Part shown: piece after piece, positions 15,321 to 23,711 of the stretch
Numbering within the stretch: the first letter of the stretch is position 1
Layout: each line of letters begins with the position of its first letter
Assembly: GCA_900544385.1 (NCBI GenBank)
Contig: UQVD01000006.1
Coordinates: 1-39,374 of the forward strand
Direction: 5' to 3'
Length of the DNA: 39,374 nucleotides
From: an uncultured Collinsella sp.
GTDB lineage: Bacteria; Actinomycetota; Coriobacteriia; Coriobacteriales; Coriobacteriaceae
The notes under the pieces: generated by a model
Seen by the model: the letters and a program-made list of their open reading frames with translations, nothing else
Databases searched by the model: none
What the model was told of the DNA's origin: nothing
Position numbers and translations under genes: made by a program

Positions 15321-16202
15321 TTACAGAATCTCAATCGTGAACGAGCGAACGACGGTCTCCTTGGGCTTGGCGACAAGGCAGCCGCGCTTGTGCTCAAGCA
15401 CGTCGTCCTCATCGGAGCAGGTCGAAAGGCCGCCCCAGGGTTCAACTGCCACAAAATCGCCCTCGGGCTTACTCCACACAATGAGATACGGGAAGCCCTC
15501 AAAGCTCAGGCGAACACCCTTGTCCTCGCCCTTCTTGGAAAGCGTGACCTGACGACTCTCGAGTACGTCAAAGATGGTCTCCGCAAAATCGAAGAGCTCG
15601 TGCGACAGGGGCAGCGTCTTTCCCACCATGGGGTTCTTGGAGCGCCTGTCCACATCAATCAAGCCAGTCGAGGGGACGGCAGTGCAAAGCTCAGCAGCCT
15701 CGTCCTTCTCAAAGCGCAGCTCGTAGTCCGTATAGGCCTCGCCCTCATCGAGCGGACACCTAAAGCCGGGATGACCGCCAATAAAGAACGGCATGTCCTC
15801 GGTGCCCTCGTTGGTGACCTCGTAGGAAACGCGCACGGCAGCGTCCTCGAGCGTATAGCGGGCGACAAGCTTAAACGGATACGGATAATCGCTCAGCAGC
15901 GCGGCGTTATCCTCCGAAGCCAGGCACATCGCCAGCTCGTTCTCGCTCTGGCTCAGCAGCTTCCACTCCTGTTTGCGCGCAAACCCATGGCGAGCGAGCT
16001 TTACATGATGCCCGGCAAACGTCATGGCGTTGTTATCGCGCAAGCCTCCGCAAATCGGGAAGCAAATCGGTGCCTGGCCGGACCACACGGCGGGATCGCC
16101 CTGCCACAGATACTCGCGACCTCCGGCCTCGATCGAGGTAAACGAACCACCAGCCGTGGACACCTTAATAGAAATCGAATCGTTGGAGAGAGCGTATTCC
16201 AT
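15321..16202 (-). CDS. lacX: LacX-like aldose 1-epimerase family protein
   Basis: A galactose mutarotase-like protein of 293 residues, the usual size for LacX. Characteristic segments are WQGDPAVWSGQAPICFPICGGLRD (shown in shorter parts: YLWQGDP, APICFPICG), LARHGFARK, FFIGGHPGFRCPL, and EPWGGLSTCSDE near the C-terminus. LacX closes the lactococcal lactose-tagatose operon and is thought to act on anomers of sugar phosphates. An AAAGGATG site precedes the ATG at 16202; the 12 extra residues of a longer frame are rejected. First gene of the minus-strand lacX-lacC-yhcH group, divergent from the flavodoxin gene. Confidence 0.85.
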   Translation of the reverse strand: MEYALSNDSISIKVSTAGGSFTSIEAGGREYLWQGDPAVWSGQAPICFPICGGLRDNNAMTFAGHHVKLARHGFARKQEWKLLSQSENELAMCLASEDNAALLSDYPYPFKLVARYTLEDAAVRVSYEVTNEGTEDMPFFIGGHPGFRCPLDEGEAYTDYELRFEKDEAAELCTAVPSTGLIDVDRRSKNPMVGKTLPLSHELFDFAETIFDVLESRQVTLSKKGEDKGVRLSFEGFPYLIVWSKPEGDFVAVEPWGGLSTCSDEDDVLEHKRGCLVAKPKETVVRSFTIEIL

Positions 16203-16358
16203 TGCCCATCCTTTCGAACAACTGCTTTTTGCTCGCAAGTACCCGTCTCGGCCCTAACCAAAGGACAAACCCGCACGTTCATCGATGCATCCGGTTTCCC
16301 AGCCATGCAACGGGGTACCATACAGACATTGATGCAATTACAGCTGAAAGGCCTTCTT

Positions 16359-16943
16359 ATGCGAACCATCATCCTCTACGCCTCACGCCACCACGGCAAC
16401 ACGAAAAAGCTCGTGGACGCCATCGTCGAGGCACACCCCGAGATCGATACCCTCGACGTCAAGGCGCTCGGTAAAAACGAGTATCCCAACCTGCACGAAT
16501 ACCATCTGATCGGTGTCGCCACGGGCATCTATTACTCCGAGATCGACAAAGATATGGCACGCGTGCTCACGAACGTGCTGCAGCCGCAGGACAAGGTGTT
16601 TGGCCTTATGACCTACGGTGGCAAAAACAAGTGGTACGGCAAGGATATCGATGGCATCTGCCGCATGAGGCAGGCCATCTTTATGGGTGTCTACGGCTGC
16701 CCCGGCTTTGATACGTGGGGACCGTTCAAGCTCGCCGGCGGTGTCCAAAAGGGACACCCGACCGCTGAGGAAATTAAAGGCGCCGTCGACTTCTTCGACA
16801 AGATCGAAGACGAGTATGGCGACATCATCGTCGAAGAGTACGCCAAGCGCGAGAAGCGTCTAGCCTACGAAAAGGAGCATCCTGCGGGAGGCCTGGTGGC
16901 CGGCGTTAAGCGCACGGCAAAGAAGATCGCTAACAAGCTGTAA
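16359..16943 (+). CDS. Flavodoxin-like protein
   Basis: A 194-residue flavodoxin-domain protein. The FMN phosphate loop is at the N-terminus (IILYASRHHGNTKKLV), followed by ATGIYYSEID and FGLMTYGG, where the isoalloxazine-binding loops of flavodoxins lie. The C-terminal 40 residues are Lys/Glu-rich and helical, ending VKRTAKKIANKL, beyond the usual domain. A GAAAGG site lies eight bases before the ATG; the frame is open much further upstream but overlaps lacX on the other strand and is not real there. Electron carrier for an unidentified partner. It stands alone between divergent and convergent minus-strand genes and has its own terminator. Confidence 0.88.
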   Translation: MRTIILYASRHHGNTKKLVDAIVEAHPEIDTLDVKALGKNEYPNLHEYHLIGVATGIYYSEIDKDMARVLTNVLQPQDKVFGLMTYGGKNKWYGKDIDGICRMRQAIFMGVYGCPGFDTWGPFKLAGGVQKGHPTAEEIKGAVDFFDKIEDEYGDIIVEEYAKREKRLAYEKEHPAGGLVAGVKRTAKKIANKL

Positions 16944-16974
16944 CTGTGAAGGTGCTTTTGAGCGTTTAACCCAT

Positions 16975-17013
16975 ACGGCGGGTCCGAGCAGATTCGGGCC
17001 CGCCGTCTTTTTC
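16975..17013 (+). terminator. Terminator of the flavodoxin gene
   Basis: ACGGCGGGTCCGA pairs with TCGGGCCCGCCGT (one mismatch), followed by CTTTTTC. Confidence 0.88.
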
Positions 17014-17018
17014 TATCG

Positions 17019-18188
17019 TTACTCGGTAAAGGCGTTGCCGACGCTCTGGCCGCCAACATACGTCTCGACGAGGGTGAGCTCATGGTCGAACACGACAAAG
17101 TCGGCGTCGCGACCCGGCATGATGCTGCCGCACTTATCCTCGATGTGCGCGGAGCGTGCCGGCACCTCGGTTGCCATGCGAATGGCGATATCGGCGCTGG
17201 CGATGCCCCAGTCAACGATGTTCTTGACGCCCTGGGCAAGCGTGAGCACCGAGCCGGCAATGCTCTTGCCGTCGGCGAGCCAGCACAGGTTGTCCTTCAT
17301 GATGACGTCCATGCCGCCGCTGGTGTAGCTGCCCTCGGGCATGCCGCCGCAGCCAAGGCAGTCGGTGATGAGCACCGTGTGCTGCCAGCCCTTTGCCTGC
17401 AGCAGCGCCTTGATGGCGGCAGGGTTCACGTGCTTGCCATCACAGATGATCTCGGCGTAGGTCTCGGGCGTGGACATGGCAGCACCCACGACACCGGGCT
17501 CACGGTGATGCAGCCCGCGCTGACCGTTATAGGTATGCGTAAAGCAGCTGGCACCGGCGTTGATGGCGGCGATGCACTCATCGTAGGTGGCATCGGAGTG
17601 ACCGATGCTGGTCACGACGCCCTTGGCGTTCAGAGCAGCCGCATAAGCAGCGGCACCGTCGCGCTCGGCCGCCATGGCGCTCTTGACGATGCGACCACCC
17701 GCAGCCTCCTGCCACTGGTCGAAGACCTCCTCGGAGGGATCGATCAGGTAAGCGGGGTTCTGCGCGCCCACATGCTTCATGGTAAAGAAGGGGCCCTCCA
17801 GGTAGATGCCCTGAATGCGTGCACCACAGAAGTCGGGGCCGCGGCCCTCGTCCGCCTTGGCGATAGCAGCGCAGGCGTCCTTGATCTGTTCGACGCCATC
17901 GGTGAACGTCGTGGGCAGCCAGCTGGTGGTACCGCGACGGGCGAGCTCGGTTGAGCTGATATCGATGCCCTCGGGATCGTTATCGGTAGTTGAGTGGTTG
18001 TAGAAGCCATGGATGTGAGTATCGACCATACCCGGTGCGATCCACGATCCCGTGTAGTCCTTAATCTCGCAAGAGGGCTCGTCGGCCTGCCAGGCGCCAA
18101 AAACGCCATCCTCGACCATAAGATAGCCGCCCAGTTGCGGGCCTGCCGGCAAGAAGAACTTGTCAGCCTTAATTGCGTACGTGCTCAT
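17019..18188 (-). CDS. nagA: N-acetyl-amino-sugar-6-phosphate deacetylase
   Basis: An amidohydrolase-fold deacetylase of 389 residues. It removes acetate from GlcNAc-6-phosphate or GalNAc-6-phosphate in the cytoplasm. Metal site: HIH at residues 58-60, the glutamate of YLEGPF, the histidines of SIGHSDAT and FTHTYNG; catalytic aspartate in LITDCLGCGG. The usual HLFNAM segment is HTYNGQRG here, a variant that may bear on substrate choice. GGAG sits five bases before the ATG at 18188, so the GTG at 18194 is not needed. It is downstream of agaS and next to a GalNAc-type PTS, so an AgaA-like role is likely. A second, truncated copy lies at 14161-14295. Confidence 0.92.
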   Translation of the reverse strand: MSTYAIKADKFFLPAGPQLGGYLMVEDGVFGAWQADEPSCEIKDYTGSWIAPGMVDTHIHGFYNHSTTDNDPEGIDISSTELARRGTTSWLPTTFTDGVEQIKDACAAIAKADEGRGPDFCGARIQGIYLEGPFFTMKHVGAQNPAYLIDPSEEVFDQWQEAAGGRIVKSAMAAERDGAAAYAAALNAKGVVTSIGHSDATYDECIAAINAGASCFTHTYNGQRGLHHREPGVVGAAMSTPETYAEIICDGKHVNPAAIKALLQAKGWQHTVLITDCLGCGGMPEGSYTSGGMDVIMKDNLCWLADGKSIAGSVLTLAQGVKNIVDWGIASADIAIRMATEVPARSAHIEDKCGSIMPGRDADFVVFDHELTLVETYVGGQSVGNAFTE

Positions 18189-18243
18189 ATGCACTCCTTG
18201 CTTCTAAAGCAGTTGACTATGGTAATGCTTATACCCGGTCCAT

Positions 18244-18288
18244 GTAAAAACAAAAAGCGCCCGCCCGCCGTTATGAGCGGACGGGCGC
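18244..18288 (-). terminator. Terminator after agaS
   Basis: On the minus strand GCGCCCGTCCGC pairs with GGCGGGCGGGCGC and runs into TTTTTGTTTTT. nagA, 56 bp further on, therefore probably has its own promoter or relies on read-through. Confidence 0.9.
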
Positions 18289-18306
18289 CCTTACAGGGGG
18301 ACGCGA

Positions 18307-19473
18307 TTAAGCGGTGAAGGGGTGAATCGTCACGCCCTTGACCACGCGGTTGACCGTGCCGGTGGGGCTCGGCGTATCGGGCGTGTTGCCCACGCGCACG
18401 GAGTTGAGCAGGCTGATAGCCTGGGCAAACATCACGAACGGCAGGGCAAGGTAGCCCTCGGGAAGCGCCTCGTAGCCCTTAAAGGTGAAGGACTCGCCCT
18501 CGTAGACGGTAGCGCCATCCTGCTGAACGGCAACGGTGTGCTGAGCGATCTTGTCGCCACCGATCTCGTTGAGGATGTCGATGTCGTACTGACGGGTGTA
18601 GGCGTCGTTGTTGACGAACACGAAGACGAGCGTCTTATCGTCGACGAAGGACTTAGGTCCGTGACGATAGCCCATGGAGGTGTCGTAAGAAGTAGCGACC
18701 AGACCGTGAGCAAGCTCGAGGATCTTGAGCTGGCTCTCCTGGGCAAGGCCACCGAAGGAGCCAGAACCCAAGTAGGTCACGCGGTTGAAGTCGCCAGCGA
18801 GGTAATCGGCGACCTCGGACTCGCGAGCAATGACCTCCTCGCCCATCTTGGCGATGGTCTCGACCCACTCGGCCTTCTGCTCGTCAGAGGCAGTGTCGAA
18901 AATAAGGGTGGAGAGCAGGGTCATGCAGGAATAAGAACCGGTCATGGCGAAGCCCTTGTCGTTGGCGCGCGGAATGAGCAGCGTCAGCGCGTTGGGATCA
19001 TCGGCAGACTCGACGGCGAGCTTGCCCTCGGGAGCGCAGGTGATATTGAGGAACTTGACGTTGTGGACGAGCTCCTTGGCAACGGCAACGGCGGCAAGGC
19101 TCTCGGGGCTGTTGCCAGAGCGGGCAAAGGAAACCACGAGCGTGGGATCCTCGGCGCGCAGGAAGTCGCGCGGGGCGCTCACGATGTCGGTCGTGGCGAT
19201 GGGCTTAAAGTCGTAGAGATCAGTGTTGCCAGCGTGACGCAGGTACGGGGCGCAGGTATCGCCAACGTAGTCGGACGTACCGGCACCGGTGAAGACAACG
19301 GACAGACGACCCTCGCCCATAGCGCGAGCCTCGGCCAGGAAGGCCTCGATGGCCTCCTTGTTCTCGCGATAGATGTTGAGCGTATCACGCCAAAGCTCGG
19401 GCTGCTGAGCAATCTCGGCCGTGGTGATCTGGGCGCCGAGCTCGGTGAGCTCCTCGACACTCTTCTCGAACAT
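18307..19473 (-). CDS. agaS: Galactosamine-6-phosphate deaminase/isomerase (SIS domains)
   Basis: A double SIS-domain protein of 388 residues, as AgaS. It converts galactosamine-6-phosphate to tagatose-6-phosphate with loss of ammonia. The first SIS domain (about 40-190) has FTGAGTSDYVGD and SFARSGNSPES, the sugar-phosphate loops; the second (about 205-370) has YLGSGSFGGLAQES and the family hallmark YRHGPKSF. GGTATTAGAA with GGGAGAGG gives a good ribosome site. Its promoter has TATAAT at 19513-19518, and a CTGGTAGTAACCAG operator overlaps the -35 side, so it should be controlled by the adjacent GntR regulator. It links amino-sugar uptake to the tagatose branch and lacC. Confidence 0.9.
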   Translation of the reverse strand: MFEKSVEELTELGAQITTAEIAQQPELWRDTLNIYRENKEAIEAFLAEARAMGEGRLSVVFTGAGTSDYVGDTCAPYLRHAGNTDLYDFKPIATTDIVSAPRDFLRAEDPTLVVSFARSGNSPESLAAVAVAKELVHNVKFLNITCAPEGKLAVESADDPNALTLLIPRANDKGFAMTGSYSCMTLLSTLIFDTASDEQKAEWVETIAKMGEEVIARESEVADYLAGDFNRVTYLGSGSFGGLAQESQLKILELAHGLVATSYDTSMGYRHGPKSFVDDKTLVFVFVNNDAYTRQYDIDILNEIGGDKIAQHTVAVQQDGATVYEGESFTFKGYEALPEGYLALPFVMFAQAISLLNSVRVGNTPDTPSPTGTVNRVVKGVTIHPFTA

Positions 19474-19512
19474 TTCTAATACCTCTCCCTAGAAGTAATC
19501 CTCTAACGTGCA

Positions 19513-19548
19513 ATTATACACTTCGGTTGGTTATCTGGTAGTAACCAG
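19513..19548 (-). promoter_or_regulatory. agaS promoter with GntR-type operator
   Basis: A perfect TATAAT (-10, 19513-19518 on the minus strand) lies 40 bp ahead of agaS. The 14-bp palindrome CTGGTAGTAACCAG (19535-19548) sits where RNA polymerase would contact the -35 region. TGGT-n4-ACCA sites are typical of GntR/UTRA regulators of amino-sugar genes (NagR, DasR type). A near-copy is at 23828-23841. Confidence 0.75.
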
Positions 19549-19587
19549 TTAAATGCAAAGAATCACCATATGGAAACGATGCGAGCA

Positions 19588-20319
19588 CTAGTTACTGCGC
19601 TGGTGGTAAACCTTGTATTTAAACTGATCGGCACGAGCAACCGAGAGTGTGTACTCCACTACCTCGTTTGACTCGTTATACGTAGTCCTGACCAAATCGA
19701 GCACAGGCGAGCCCTCGACAATTCCCAAAAGGTGGGCATCGGTGGGACGGGCTATGCTCGCATAGAACTCCTCTTCGGCCACGCGAATCTTTTGCTGAAA
19801 GTCCTGCTCAATCACATCGTAAAGCGGCTTACGCTCCAGCAGCGGTCGCTTTAGGGACAGAAATTGACGAACCGGTAGATAGCTGCGTTCGACCATCATG
19901 GGCATGTTGTCGGCAGAGCGAAGGCGCTTGAGCTTAAAAATGCGATCACCGATGCGCAATCCCATATGCTCGGCCAGATTCTTATCGGCCTCCATCTCGC
20001 AAAACTCGAGAATCGTGGTCTCGGGTTCTCGACCCATCGCGCGCATCTGCTCGGTAAAGCTGTAGGACTGCATAAGATTGGTTGCTTTTGCCGAACGGTC
20101 GGTCACAAAGGTACCGCGACCGTGCTGCCGAACCACCAGTCCTAAACGCTCCAGTTCCTGCAGAGCCAGGCGTACCGTAGTGCGCGAGAGACCATAGCGC
20201 TCCGAAAGATCGCGCTCGGAAGGAATCATGTCACCGGCGCGATATTCATGGTCAATCTTTTCGGTCAGAATATCGACCAGCTGATCGTACAGCGGTTGCT
20301 TACGCGCTCCGATCGCCAT
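19588..20319 (-). CDS. GntR-family regulator with UTRA domain (amino-sugar regulator)
   Basis: A 243-residue regulator of the HutC/FarR subfamily. The N-terminal winged helix (about 8-75) contains IPSERDLSERYGLSRTTVRL and the wing GRGTFV. The C-terminal UTRA domain (about 95-240) carries LKRLRSADNMPMMVERSYLP and the phosphosugar-type end VVEYTLSVARAD. GGGAGGATAGG precedes the ATG. It lies between the PTS operon and agaS, and palindromes of the kind such proteins bind occur in front of both, so it probably represses the regulon until GalNAc-6-phosphate or GlcNAc-6-phosphate accumulates. The ligand is inferred. Confidence 0.92.
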   Translation of the reverse strand: MAIGARKQPLYDQLVDILTEKIDHEYRAGDMIPSERDLSERYGLSRTTVRLALQELERLGLVVRQHGRGTFVTDRSAKATNLMQSYSFTEQMRAMGREPETTILEFCEMEADKNLAEHMGLRIGDRIFKLKRLRSADNMPMMVERSYLPVRQFLSLKRPLLERKPLYDVIEQDFQQKIRVAEEEFYASIARPTDAHLLGIVEGSPVLDLVRTTYNESNEVVEYTLSVARADQFKYKVYHQRSN

Positions 20320-20397
20320 CCTATCCTCCCTTTTGCTCGAATTCGGCTAACTACCTAGGGTGTTATGCATTATCTGTCTGCCACACCCGAATCATTA

Positions 20398-20438
20398 AGA
20401 AAACAAAAGCCGCGCGCTCTTTCGAGCACGCGGCTTTT
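20398..20438 (-). terminator. Terminator of the aga PTS operon
   Basis: AAAAGCCGCG (20429-20438 read on the minus strand) and its complement at 20405-20414 flank GTGCTCGAAAGAGCGC; the minus strand continues TTTTGTTTTC. Strong and bidirectional. Confidence 0.9.
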
Positions 20439-20504
20439 AACATACACATGGCTTAAGGGGTCGGGGTGTGAGCCGCGTAGGGACACACCCCTCAAGCTAG
20501 AGCC

Positions 20505-21587
20505 TTACCAGATGCTCGGCCAGAGACCAAGCGGGCCAGCGCCCAGGATGCCAAGGACGAAGAGCAGGAGAATGCCCTTGGTCGGGGTCCAGCTGTGCTT
20601 AGCGAACATGTAGTAAAGCAGCAGCGTAAGCATAAGCGGGACGAGCTTCGGGACGATGGTGTTGAGGGTGTCGGCAACAGAGAAGTTGACCGGATCCTCG
20701 GTAACGGTGCCGTAGGTCACGGACTCCATGCCGTTACCCAGATCGGTGACGCCGCACTCGACAGCGTTGCCGTCGGCATCGGAAGCGGTAAGGGCGTTGC
20801 CGTCCTTATCGGTCATGGCGATGGTACCGGCCTCAGCGGTCTCGGTATCGATGCCCTCCATACCGGTGAAGTTCTCGGCCTCCTTCTCGGAGACGATCAC
20901 GGTAGTAGCGGAGAGACCACGGGTGGTGCCGTTGGGGATCTGGAGGTTGATCTGGGTGCCACCCATGGTGACGACCAGGCAACCGACGACGAAGACGCCC
21001 ATGATGGAAGCGGCACGCGTGAAGGCCTGCATGTTGGCGGTCAGAGCGTCAATAGCGCTGGTGCCAAGCTTGTAGGACCAGTTCATGAGCCAGAAGCGCA
21101 GAGCGAACTGGACGACGTTGAAGATCACCAGGAAGATGATCGGTGCAGCGGCGTTGCCGTTGATGGCCATGTTGGAGGTGATGCCGGCCGTGATAGGCAC
21201 GAGCGTCAGCCAGAACAGGGCGTCACCGATACCACCGAGCGGGCCCATTGCGGCGACGCGGACGGCGCGGATCGTGGGGATGTCAACCTTGTTCTGCTCG
21301 AGCGAAAGCACGATGCCCATAACAAAGGTGACAAGGAACGGGTGGGTGTTGAAGAACTCCAGGTTGTGGCTCATGGAAGCCGCGAGGTCGTTCTTGTTGG
21401 TGTGGATCTTCTCCAGACCGGGGATGATGGAGTAGAGCCAGCCAGCGGCCTGCATGCGCTCGTAGTTGAACGATGCCTGCAGGAAGCAGGAGCGCCAAGC
21501 CATCTTGTTGAGGGTCTTCTGGTCGAGCTGCGGAGCAGGAGTGAGATCCTCGTAGTGCTCCGGGATCACATACTCATTAGATGCCAT
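20505..21587 (-). CDS. agaD: PTS mannose-family EIID, GalNAc type, with a large insertion
   Basis: EIID membrane subunit of 360 residues; typical members have 260-300. Residues 20-210 match the family (WRSCFLQASFNYERMQ, HPFLVTFVMG, MGPLGGIGDALFW). Residues about 212-305 form an extra hydrophilic segment rich in Asp, Thr, Gly and Glu between two membrane segments, probably outside the membrane. The C-terminal membrane part (IVPKLVPLMLTLLLYY) returns to the family pattern. The start at 21587 has a GGAGGTGA site eight bases ahead and overlaps the end of EIIC by 11 bases, so translation is coupled. Together with EIIC it forms the sugar channel. Confidence 0.9.
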   Translation of the reverse strand: MASNEYVIPEHYEDLTPAPQLDQKTLNKMAWRSCFLQASFNYERMQAAGWLYSIIPGLEKIHTNKNDLAASMSHNLEFFNTHPFLVTFVMGIVLSLEQNKVDIPTIRAVRVAAMGPLGGIGDALFWLTLVPITAGITSNMAINGNAAAPIIFLVIFNVVQFALRFWLMNWSYKLGTSAIDALTANMQAFTRAASIMGVFVVGCLVVTMGGTQINLQIPNGTTRGLSATTVIVSEKEAENFTGMEGIDTETAEAGTIAMTDKDGNALTASDADGNAVECGVTDLGNGMESVTYGTVTEDPVNFSVADTLNTIVPKLVPLMLTLLLYYMFAKHSWTPTKGILLLFVLGILGAGPLGLWPSIW

Positions 21588-22377
21588 CTTCGAAGTCACC
21601 TCCGTCAGAAACAGCTGCACCCTTCAGCTCGGTCTGCTGCTGGAAGTCCCAGAAAGCGATGCCGAAGCCGATGAGAGCGAGGATGAGCAGAGCAGGGGTT
21701 GCCAGCGAATCGTTGGCAACGGTGATGAGCGCGAGGCCAAAGCCCATGAGGAAGAAGCCCCACATATCGCGGTTCATCATAACCTTGAGCAGGACGGCGA
21801 AGCCGACGAAGCGCATCATGCCGCCTGCAGCGGACAGACCGGTCTGCAGCCAAGTCGGGATGGCGGAAGCGATGGTCTGACCAATGGTAGCGCCAGCGAT
21901 GAAGAACAGGGTGACGACGACAGCGAAGATCAGGCCGAGCAGAGCCATGGCGAAGTAGTTCAGGCGCTCGATGCCCTTGGTGTCCGCGTTGTGAGCCATG
22001 TTATCGGCCGTGGACATAAGCGGGGACATAAGCGTGAAGACCAGGGTAACGCCGAGCTGGCCAAGCAGAGCGAACGGAATGGCGAGACCGACTGCCGCGT
22101 TGGGCTCGAGGCCCGTGGCGATAGCGAGAATGGCTGCCATGATGCCGCCGATGACGGCGTTAGGCGGCTGAGCGCCTCCGATCGGCATGTTGCCGATCGT
22201 CATGAGCTGATAGGTACCACCCACGAGAAGACCGGTGTTGAGGTCGCCAAGGATAAGACCGATGACGGCGCCGGTGACGATGGGCTGATAGAGAGACTCG
22301 AGGAAGTCAAACTGGTCGATTGCCGCGATGAACGTGACGACGAAGACCAGAGCGATCTGGATGATCGAGTATTCCAT
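21577..22377 (-). CDS. agaC: PTS mannose-family EIIC, GalNAc type
   Basis: A 266-residue hydrophobic EIIC subunit. Family features are the early QPIVTGAVIGLILGD, GLLVGGTYQLM, GGAQPPNAVIGG and the GLEPNAAVGLAIPFALLGQLG core. Several membrane segments cover most of the chain; the short C-terminal tail is acidic. A GGAGGAGC site precedes the ATG. It lies 90 bp after EIIB and overlaps EIID. It resembles AgaW/AgaC-type permeases for galactosamine derivatives or unsaturated glycan disaccharides more than glucose-mannose ManY, judged from context. Confidence 0.9.
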   Translation of the reverse strand: MEYSIIQIALVFVVTFIAAIDQFDFLESLYQPIVTGAVIGLILGDLNTGLLVGGTYQLMTIGNMPIGGAQPPNAVIGGIMAAILAIATGLEPNAAVGLAIPFALLGQLGVTLVFTLMSPLMSTADNMAHNADTKGIERLNYFAMALLGLIFAVVVTLFFIAGATIGQTIASAIPTWLQTGLSAAGGMMRFVGFAVLLKVMMNRDMWGFFLMGFGLALITVANDSLATPALLILALIGFGIAFWDFQQQTELKGAAVSDGGDFEDGI

Positions 22378-22467
22378 CTTGCTCCTCCTTTCAAAATGTA
22401 TGTACGCACTTTGGATTTCACGTACAGAACGTCAGGGTTTCACTCCTGACAACGTGGATCACGAGGA

Positions 22468-22950
22468 TTACGAGAAGAGCTTGCTCGTGTCCTCAACAGG
22501 CGTGCTCGGAACGCGCCTGATCTCCAACTCCACCCCCAATTCCTGCAGCTCTTTAAACGCAGCGACATCCTCGTCGTTAACTGCGACGGAGGTGGCGACT
22601 TGGCGCTTTCCTTCCGACATGTGCATGTTGCCGATGTTTACCTTCTTTATAGGCACACCGCCCTTGACGAGCGTAAGCACGTCTTCCGGTGTTTCGGCCA
22701 CGATGAAGATCTTCTGGCGCGGGCTCGCCTTGCCAATGACGTCGATGGTCTTCTGCAGAGAGAAGAAACGCGTAGCGACGCCGGCGGGAGCGGCCATCTT
22801 CATGAGGTTCTGGCGCATGGTGTTGGACGCCACGTCGTCGTTGGCGACGAGGATGAGGTTGGAGCCCAGGGTGGAGTTCCACTGGGTGGCAACCTGACCA
22901 TGAACCAGTCGGTTATCGATGCGGGTAAGAAGAATGTTGGGTTCTGCCAT
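22468..22950 (-). CDS. agaB: PTS mannose-family EIIB, GalNAc type
   Basis: A 160-residue cytoplasmic EIIB that passes phosphate from EIIA to the incoming sugar. The phospho-histidine is His17 in TRIDNRLVHGQV. Other family segments are FFSLQKTIDVI, KGGVPIKKVNIGNMH and LGVELEIRRVPS. AAGGAAGC gives a ribosome site eight bases from the ATG. It follows YajC by 36 bp in the operon. It is clearly paralogous to the orphan EIIB at 12718-13212, which has Tyr in place of His17. Confidence 0.93.
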   Translation of the reverse strand: MAEPNILLTRIDNRLVHGQVATQWNSTLGSNLILVANDDVASNTMRQNLMKMAAPAGVATRFFSLQKTIDVIGKASPRQKIFIVAETPEDVLTLVKGGVPIKKVNIGNMHMSEGKRQVATSVAVNDEDVAAFKELQELGVELEIRRVPSTPVEDTSKLFS

Positions 22951-22986
22951 GTTGATCAGCTTCCTTTCGTTATTTGCTGACGACAG

Positions 22987-23268
22987 TTACTTGATCTCCT
23001 GAATCGCGTAACGCGAAACATCTACGACGGCTCCGGATCGGACTTTGATCTGGACCTTCTCGCCTTCGATGCCTTTGACGGTTCCGTAGATACCGCCGGC
23101 GAAAAGAACCTCTTGACCCGGCTTGAGCTCGGTGTGCAGCTCCTTGAAGTACTTCTGCTTCTTCTTCATGTTGATTTGCGACCAGATGGTGTAAATCAAG
23201 CCCATGATGACAAGCAGGCCTAAAAGGGCGACCGAGGAGCTCAGGACGTTGGCTCCGAAATCGGCCAT
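22987..23268 (-). CDS. YajC-domain small membrane protein inside the PTS operon
   Basis: A 93-residue protein with one N-terminal membrane segment (about 8-28), a basic stretch MKKKQKYF after it, and a small beta domain with KPGQEVLFAGGIYGTVKGI, the YajC signature. YajC normally accompanies the SecDF translocase, but no sec gene is near. Its ATG overlaps the EIIA stop codon by one base (TAATG), so the two are translated together. As I recall, a YajC-like gene also occurs in streptococcal hyaluronan/GalNAc PTS operons. It may assist assembly of the EIIC/EIID complex. That role is inference. Confidence 0.88.
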   Translation of the reverse strand: MADFGANVLSSSVALLGLLVIMGLIYTIWSQINMKKKQKYFKELHTELKPGQEVLFAGGIYGTVKGIEGEKVQIKVRSGAVVDVSRYAIQEIK

Positions 23269-23711
23269 TAGATGCCGTCCTCGTCGCCGAAGATATCCTC
23301 TTCGTCGGAGCCGGCAACGGATGCGACCGTCTGGGCGGTGATGCCCGTCTGGCCAACGGTCACGGCCTGCTCGCCAAGCTCGGCGAGCGTGGCGTTGCCG
23401 CGGAGGAACAGAAGCTCAATAACCATGGGAAGGTTGGTGCCGGTCAGAACCTCGACGTTGTCGACATCCTGGGCAATCATCATCGCCTGGTTGAACGGGG
23501 TGCCACCAAGCAGGTCGGTAAAGACGAGCACGCCATCGCACTCCTCGCGCATGGCGGTAATAGCGGCGCGGAGATCCTCACCGTAGGAAGCAGCCTGGTC
23601 GCCCTCAAAAGGAACGACGGTAAAAGCGGGCTGGTCGCCAGCAACCATAGCGATAGCGCTTGCGAGGCCGGGTGCGAACTGTCCATGACCGGTAAGAATA
23701 AAGCCAACCAT
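23268..23711 (-). CDS. agaF: PTS mannose-family EIIA, GalNAc type
   Basis: A 147-residue cytoplasmic EIIA, the first gene of the operon. It receives phosphate from HPr on His9 in GFILTGHGQFA. The segment VLVFTDLLGGTPFNQAM is the second family landmark (active-site Asp). The last 25 residues are acidic (DEEDIFGDEDGI) and lie outside the core fold. GGAAGGG precedes the ATG. Operon order: EIIA, YajC, EIIB, EIIC, EIID. A GntR-type operator copy lies about 120 bp upstream. Confidence 0.93.
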   Translation of the reverse strand: MVGFILTGHGQFAPGLASAIAMVAGDQPAFTVVPFEGDQAASYGEDLRAAITAMREECDGVLVFTDLLGGTPFNQAMMIAQDVDNVEVLTGTNLPMVIELLFLRGNATLAELGEQAVTVGQTGITAQTVASVAGSDEEDIFGDEDGI

